A stretch of DNA of 64,000 bases from a candidate division KSB1 bacterium. Its GTDB lineage: Bacteria > Zhuqueibacterota > Zhuqueibacteria > Zhuqueibacterales > Zhuqueibacteraceae. Under the pieces are notes generated by a model. That model ran no database searches and was not told the origin of the DNA. It worked only from the letters and a program-made list of their open reading frames with translations. Position numbers and translations under genes: made by a program. The stretch spans positions 247,538-311,537 of the forward strand of contig JAPDPX010000009.1 in the NCBI GenBank assembly GCA_034506255.1, in the 5' to 3' direction. Every line of letters starts with the position of its first letter. Positions within the stretch are counted from its first letter, which is position 1. Shown one piece after another: positions 59,745 to 64,000 of this stretch.

Positions 59745-60581
59745 TCAGGAGGTGCTGGCTTCGGCTTCGCGCAGGGCTTTTCTGACCGCCGCCGGCAGGG
59801 CGAGCCGGGAGATCCAGATGCTGATTTCATAAAGCCCCAGCAGCGGCACGGCGACCAGGATCAGGGTAAAGGCATCCACCGTGGGTGTGATGACCGCGGC
59901 CACGACAAAAATGACGATGATGCTGTACGGCCGTTTTTGCCGCAAAAATGCCGGGGTCAAAAGGCCGATGCGGGTGAGCAAAAAGGCAATCACCGGCATT
60001 TCAAAGAGAATGCCGGTGAGGAAAATCAACGTCGTGACGAAGCCGAAGTATTCCTCGATCGAAATCATCGGCATGAGGTCCGCGGACTGAAAACTGAGCA
60101 GGAATCCCAGGCCGAATTTGAGCACGATGAAGTAGCAAAAAGCGGCGCCCAACCCGAAGCACAGCACGGTAAAAAACACCAGGGCGGGCACGAAGCGTTT
60201 CTCCTGCTCCAGCAGGCCGGGGGCCACGAACAACCAGAGCTGGTGGAAGACGAACGGCAGGCTGAAGAGCAGGCCGGCGGTGGCCGCCAGTTTGACGTAG
60301 ATCATGAAGCCGCCGGTGGGTGTGAAAAACACCAGCCGCGACGGTTCGGCCGCGCCGGCAGGCTGTTTTTCGACCGCCAGGCGGAGGGCGTCATTGTAAG
60401 GGGCCACCAGAAACGCGAAGATCTCGTCGATGAAAAACAGGCTGGCGATGGTGGCCAGCACGACGAACAGCAGCGAGTAAAAAATGCGCCGGCGCAATTC
60501 TTCCAAATGATCAAGAAATGGCATTTCCCGTTCGTCGGTGTACCGGCGCGGCCGCTTCACCGTGTTGGAGGGGGCTTCCAT
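59745..60581 (-). CDS. tatC: Sec-independent protein translocase TatC
   Basis: A 278-residue six-helix membrane protein, the receptor of the Tat pathway for folded proteins with twin-arginine signals. Conserved EREMPFLDHLEELRRRIFYS (N-terminal Glu, Arg), FFTPTGGFMIYVKLAA (first helix after the acidic loop), SLPFVFHQLWLFVAPGL, EMPVIAFLLTRIGLL and AVITPTVDAFTLILVAVPLL. Full length. The start codon overlaps or abuts the nrdR stop (60583). No tatA or tatB is visible nearby. Confidence 0.95.
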   Translation of the reverse strand: MEAPSNTVKRPRRYTDEREMPFLDHLEELRRRIFYSLLFVVLATIASLFFIDEIFAFLVAPYNDALRLAVEKQPAGAAEPSRLVFFTPTGGFMIYVKLAATAGLLFSLPFVFHQLWLFVAPGLLEQEKRFVPALVFFTVLCFGLGAAFCYFIVLKFGLGFLLSFQSADLMPMISIEEYFGFVTTLIFLTGILFEMPVIAFLLTRIGLLTPAFLRQKRPYSIIVIFVVAAVITPTVDAFTLILVAVPLLGLYEISIWISRLALPAAVRKALREAEASTS

Positions 60582-60582
60582 T

Positions 60583-61038
60583 TCAGGCAAAGATCTCGAG
60601 GCCCTTGAGCTCTTCGAGAAATTCCTCTTTCGCTTGAAACTTGCGATACACCGAGGCAAAGCGCACGTAGGCCACTTCGTCGATCTTGCGCAGCTTTTCC
60701 ATCACCAGTTGGCCGATCAGCCGCGAGCTGATCTCCTCATGGTTGCCGTCGCGCAGGCGCGATTCGATTTCATCGACGCACTGGTTGATGGTCTCCATCG
60801 AGACCGGCCGCTTGCTGCAGGCGATCTGGATGCCGTGCAGGATTTTCTCCCGGTTGAAGGGTTCCCGCCGGCCGTCGCCCTTCACGACGATGAGCGGCGT
60901 CTCCTCGATGTACTCCTTGGTGGTGTAGCGTTTTTGGCAGGAGAGACACTCGCGCCGGCGTCGCACGACGCGACCCTCGTTGCTGGTGCGCGAATCGATG
61001 ACGCGACTGTCCTCGTGATGGCAGTAGGGACAACGCAT
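60583..61038 (-). CDS. nrdR: Transcriptional repressor NrdR
   Basis: A 151-residue ATP/dATP-sensing repressor of ribonucleotide reductase genes. A Cys4 zinc ribbon opens it (MRCPYCHHEDSRVIDSR, then ECLSCQKRY) and an ATP-cone follows (VVKGDGRREPFNREKILHGI). Typical length. It lies 8 bp after glyA and directly before tatC in the same operon; the glyA-nrdR link is common in bacteria. No NrdR box was located by eye in this window. Confidence 0.97.
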   Translation of the reverse strand: MRCPYCHHEDSRVIDSRTSNEGRVVRRRRECLSCQKRYTTKEYIEETPLIVVKGDGRREPFNREKILHGIQIACSKRPVSMETINQCVDEIESRLRDGNHEEISSRLIGQLVMEKLRKIDEVAYVRFASVYRKFQAKEEFLEELKGLEIFA

Positions 61039-61046
61039 GGTTCGAC

Positions 61047-62348
61047 CTATTCGCTCGAGGTTAACTCTGCGTACAGGGGGAAACGATGGCTCAAGTCGAG
61101 AACTTGCTCCCGTACCCGGGCAATCGTCGTCTCGTTCCGAATATCGGAAAGCACTTTGTCGATCAGAAAAGCGACCTCGCGCATTTCATTTTCCTTCATG
61201 CCGCGCGTGGTGAGCGCCGGGGTGCCGATGCGAATGCCGCTGGTCACCGTCGGCGGCTGCGGATCGCCGGGCACCATGTTCTTGTTCACCGTGATGCCGG
61301 CTTTTTCCAGCGCGGCCTCGGCATCTTTGCCGGTGAGGTCGCGGTTGCGCAAGTCGACCAGAAAGAGATGGGTGTCGGTGCCGCCCGAAACGATATCATA
61401 GCCCAGATCCATCAGCTTTTTGCACATGGCCTGGGCGTTGGCGATCACCTGGCGGGAATATTCCAAAAATTCGATTTGCAGCGCCTCCTTGAAGGCCACC
61501 GCTTTGGCGGCGATGACATGCATCAGCGGCCCGCCTTGAAAACCCGGGAAGACGGCGGAATCGATCAGTTCCGACCACTTTTTCCTGCGGCCCTTGGGCG
61601 TGGTCAGGCCGAGGTCGTTCTCTTCATCCTTGCCGATCAAAATCATGCCGCCGCGCGGGCCGCGCAGGGTTTTGTGTGTGGTGGTGGTCACCGCGTGGCA
61701 ATGGGGCAGCGGGCTCTCCAGCAGCCGGGTGGCGATCAGGCCGGCGGGATGCGCGATGTCCGCCACCAGCTTGGCACCCACTTCGTCGGCGATTTCGCGA
61801 AAAACATCATACTCGAACTGGCGCGAATAGGCGCTGGCGCCGGCAACGATCAATTGCGGCTTGTGCTGGCGCGCCAAATCGCGCACGCGGTTCATGTCGA
61901 CGCGCTGCGTTGTTTCCTCCACGCCGTAGAAGACCACGTTGAAAATTTTGCCCGAGAAGTTCACCGGGCTGCCGTGGGTGAGATGGCCGCCATGTGCCAG
62001 ATTCATCCCCAAAATCGTGTCGCCCGGCTTCAGAAACGTGAAGTAGGTGGCGAGGTTGGCCTGGCTGCCGGAGTGCGGCTGGACGTTGGCGTATTCCGCG
62101 CCGAACAAACGGCAGGCGCGCTCGCGTGCCAGTTCCTCGACGCGGTCGACGTATTCGCAGCCGCCATAGTAACGCTTGCCTGGATAGCCCTCGGCATATT
62201 TGTTCGTCATCGGCTGGCCGAGCGCCTCCAGCACCGCGAGACTGCAGTGATTTTCCGAGGCGATCAACTCCAGTGTCTCATTCTGCCGGTTGATCTCATC
62301 GAGCACCGCACGATGAACCTCCGGGTCGATCTTGCTGAGATGCTGCAC
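61047..62348 (-). CDS. glyA: Serine hydroxymethyltransferase
   Basis: A 433-residue PLP enzyme that interconverts serine and glycine and feeds one-carbon units to folate, with folP upstream in this window. Signature blocks: ELIASENHCSLAVLEALGQP, TNKYAEGYPGKRYYGGCEY, VQPHSGSQANLATYFTFLKP, PLP lysine in TTTTHKTLRGPRGG, and GTPALTTRGMKENEM. The GTG at 62348 follows an AAGGAGAT site at a 6-base gap; a longer frame to 62399 lacks one. It lies 31 bp after the TPR gene. Confidence 0.97.
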   Translation of the reverse strand: MQHLSKIDPEVHRAVLDEINRQNETLELIASENHCSLAVLEALGQPMTNKYAEGYPGKRYYGGCEYVDRVEELARERACRLFGAEYANVQPHSGSQANLATYFTFLKPGDTILGMNLAHGGHLTHGSPVNFSGKIFNVVFYGVEETTQRVDMNRVRDLARQHKPQLIVAGASAYSRQFEYDVFREIADEVGAKLVADIAHPAGLIATRLLESPLPHCHAVTTTTHKTLRGPRGGMILIGKDEENDLGLTTPKGRRKKWSELIDSAVFPGFQGGPLMHVIAAKAVAFKEALQIEFLEYSRQVIANAQAMCKKLMDLGYDIVSGGTDTHLFLVDLRNRDLTGKDAEAALEKAGITVNKNMVPGDPQPPTVTSGIRIGTPALTTRGMKENEMREVAFLIDKVLSDIRNETTIARVREQVLDLSHRFPLYAELTSSE

Positions 62349-62379
62349 GAACGATCTCCTTTGGCGGCTGCGCGGCCGC

Positions 62380-63621
62380 TTAGTGGTGGAGCCATGCATA
62401 GCACGGCCCGCTTGCCTGGCTATGATTCTTGTTCATGAAGTAATCGTCATTGCCGGGCAGCAGCGCGGCGAGCGCTGCCATCCGTTGTTTCGCCTCCGTG
62501 CGCGTTGCGGCATCCTGTTGCGCCCTGGCATAGGCCTCATAAGCGAGTTGAAAAACCAGCTTGTCGTCAAATGTCAGCCGGCCGCTGGCGCGCACGCACG
62601 TGCGCGCACAGGTTTCATAAATTTCGCCGAGCATGAGCAGCGCGCTGCCATAGCCCGGCCGGTGTTGCAGCGCCTGTTGCACAAGGGCACGCGCGGCCGC
62701 GAATTGCCGCAAACCATTGCGGCAGGCTGCCATCTGCACCAGCAGCGCGGGATCATCTCCCGCCAGCGCCCGTGCCTGGGTGAAGCTGGCGAGCGCCTGT
62801 TCGAATTGTCCCAGATTTCTCTGCGCCTCGCCCATCAGACTCATCGCCTTCGCGGTGCGGGGCGCATGGGCAAGATAGCGCTCGAGCAGCACGCGGGCGG
62901 CCTGGTATTCACGGCGGTCCAGGCGCGCCACGGCCAGCCGCAACAGTGTAAGAGTATCCCCCGGCTGGCGGTCGAGCGTGTGCTCCAAACTGGCCAGCCA
63001 TTTTTCCGTCTCGCCGCCGGCTTGATACAGCTCCTCGAGCTGGCGCCGGGCCTCGTCATCGGCGGGATTGGCTGTCACCAGCGTTTCCAACAGCGCTATG
63101 GCCTCCTGCGGCTGCCCGCTGCGGCGGTACAGTCCCGCCAGTTTGCGCAGGTCTTCGACTGTGGCCTGCCCGCGGTGCTGCAGCTCGCGATATTGTGTGA
63201 TCGCCGCCGCGTAGTCACCCTGGCTGCTGTGCAGAAACGCCAGGTTGCGTCGCAGATTGTCATCCGCGGGAAAGCGTGCCACGCCCAGCGCATAAACCTG
63301 CCGCGCGCTGTCGATCTGGCCGAGCTTGAAATAGGCCTGTCCCAGGTAGTTGAAAACTTTGTCGAAACGGCGCATGCTGTCGTGCCTCGCCACCTGCCAA
63401 AAGTGTGGCAGAGCTTCGGCATAGCGCCGGTGCTGATAATGATCCCAGCCCCGGCTCCAGCTTTTTTCCAATGCCGCATGGCCGGCCGGCTGGCACGGGG
63501 CCGCATGCGGCACCAGCATCAGCCAGAGCTGGAACAGCATGATGGCAGCAACAAAGGGGAGAGAGGGTTTGCGAATACCGCAACGGCGGCTGCTCATCAG
63601 AAATCGTCTCGACCGTGACAT
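62380..63621 (-). CDS. TPR-repeat putative exported protein
   Basis: A 413-residue protein. A signal-like N-terminus (LPFVAAIMLFQLWLMLVPHA) is followed by consecutive tetratricopeptide repeats: WDHYQHRRYAEALPHFWQVA, LGQAYFKLGQIDSARQVYAL, SSQGDYAAAITQYRELQHRG, RSGQPQEAIALLETLVTANP and AKAMSLMGEAQRNLGQFEQA. An Arg/Cys-rich segment (YETCARTCVRASG) lies near the end. TPR proteins of this type are scaffolds. It heads the glyA-nrdR-tatC run; a link to membrane protein export is inference. The start could be 63621 or 63597. Confidence 0.75.
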   Translation of the reverse strand: MSRSRRFLMSSRRCGIRKPSLPFVAAIMLFQLWLMLVPHAAPCQPAGHAALEKSWSRGWDHYQHRRYAEALPHFWQVARHDSMRRFDKVFNYLGQAYFKLGQIDSARQVYALGVARFPADDNLRRNLAFLHSSQGDYAAAITQYRELQHRGQATVEDLRKLAGLYRRSGQPQEAIALLETLVTANPADDEARRQLEELYQAGGETEKWLASLEHTLDRQPGDTLTLLRLAVARLDRREYQAARVLLERYLAHAPRTAKAMSLMGEAQRNLGQFEQALASFTQARALAGDDPALLVQMAACRNGLRQFAAARALVQQALQHRPGYGSALLMLGEIYETCARTCVRASGRLTFDDKLVFQLAYEAYARAQQDAATRTEAKQRMAALAALLPGNDDYFMNKNHSQASGPCYAWLHH

Positions 63622-64000
63622 CTCCCCGCAGGCATGTGGCGGCACCCACATCGAATTGACGCTGATGTTAATAAAAACGGCCTAAAGATGCAAGCAAAAG
63701 GTCGGCCGGTTTGGTAATGCCTCGGCTACGCCCGGAGACGCAGCGCAGAACCCGCCACAAATACCAGGGAAAATCTGTTGGTTTTTGTGGTGATGTGCCT
63801 TGTGTTCGGCAATTGCCGCAGAAAAATGCTTTGCGTCTCTGTCTTTCTGCGGCGTTGCATTGGTTTTTTGTCTGTATCCACCCGGTGAACCCATCTTGAA
63901 GCTTGCCGAAGCAAGAGGTATTTTCGAACTTTTTTTAGCGCGCACTTTTGTGGCGACCAGCCGGAAATGGCAACCGAATGGCAATTCAGATAACGGCCCT
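63622..64000. other. Right-edge intergenic region, no gene seen
   Basis: About 380 bp upstream of the TPR gene, to the window edge. No frame looks coding. It includes a hairpin repeat (63815-63853) and AT-rich sequence. Confidence 0.45.
63815..63853. repeat. Inverted repeat GCCGCAGAAA/TTTCTGCGGC
   Basis: A perfect 10-bp inverted repeat (63815-63824 with 63844-63853) enclosing GCTTTGCGTCTCTG, the 14-mer shared with 558-571. It suggests a dispersed hairpin element. Confidence 0.5.

Noticed and set aside
61086..62438. Open frame of 450 codons, plus strand
   Set aside because: Antisense to glyA.
1..64000. CRISPR array, phage, transposase, rRNA
   Set aside because: I looked for regularly spaced repeats, terminase/integrase/transposase motifs and rRNA conserved stretches and saw none.

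Overview
The window is about 64 kb of GC-rich bacterial chromosome. It contains no phage, plasmid, transposase or CRISPR signal. Two secreted proteins end in the C-terminal module with the QNYPNPFNP signature (ends at 3113 and 33164), which is used for type IX-like or FlgD-like sorting in the FCB group (Bacteroidota, Calditrichota, candidate division KSB1 and relatives). The primary sigma factor is short (285 aa) and lacks region 1.1. The best promoters are TTGNNN / TAGATT-like rather than the TAnnTTTG type of Bacteroidota. A Calditrichota/KSB1-like bacterium is my inference; there is no rRNA here to confirm it.

Layout. 0-5 kb: a truncated exported protein, a DUF2270-DUF2179 membrane protein, a lipoprotein, and a choice-of-anchor-I secreted protein broken by a one-base frameshift. 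5.4-13.5 kb: tRNA-Met(CAU), then a plus-strand housekeeping run tilS-hpt-ftsH-TPR-folP-cdaA (tRNA modification, purine salvage, membrane proteolysis, folate, c-di-AMP). 13.8-26 kb: rlmN, a TPR protein, sigA, an M23 peptidase, a UvrD-type helicase fused to an Fe-S PD-(D/E)XK nuclease, and an SbcD/YhaO-like nuclease with a membrane-anchored SbcC/YhaN-like ATPase. 26-33 kb: an Smr protein and an ECF sigma factor with a SnoaL-like tail, then NmrA-like reductase, alpha/beta hydrolase, EamA transporter, lipid kinase, RNase Z and DUF309. 33-38 kb: a secreted-protein island with a sorted YCF48/BNR propeller, a subtilase, a stand-alone subtilase-propeptide-like protein and a putative glycoside hydrolase. 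38-43.5 kb: a fused FAD/Fe-S D-2-hydroxyacid dehydrogenase and glpD. 43.8-47.5 kb: a minus-strand group of radical SAM/SPASM-like enzyme, divergent metallophosphoesterase, AhpD-like protein and flavoprotein. This is the part of the window most likely to be an under-described pathway. 47.6-56.4 kb: SpoIIE-type phosphatase with TPRs, putrescine-type aminotransferase, half-length asparaginase, an exported protein, isopropylmalate dehydrogenase and an AzgA/NCS2-like permease. 56.7-63.6 kb: two minus-strand operons, dcd-PHP-MBL-HD and TPR-glyA-nrdR-tatC.

Genes are tightly packed in operons with many ATGA or TGATG overlaps. The intergenic gaps hold intrinsic terminators, perfect hairpins, and a dispersed repeat of about 65 bp with three good copies and one degenerate copy. 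Most other long open frames are antisense shadows caused by GC-rich third codon positions.
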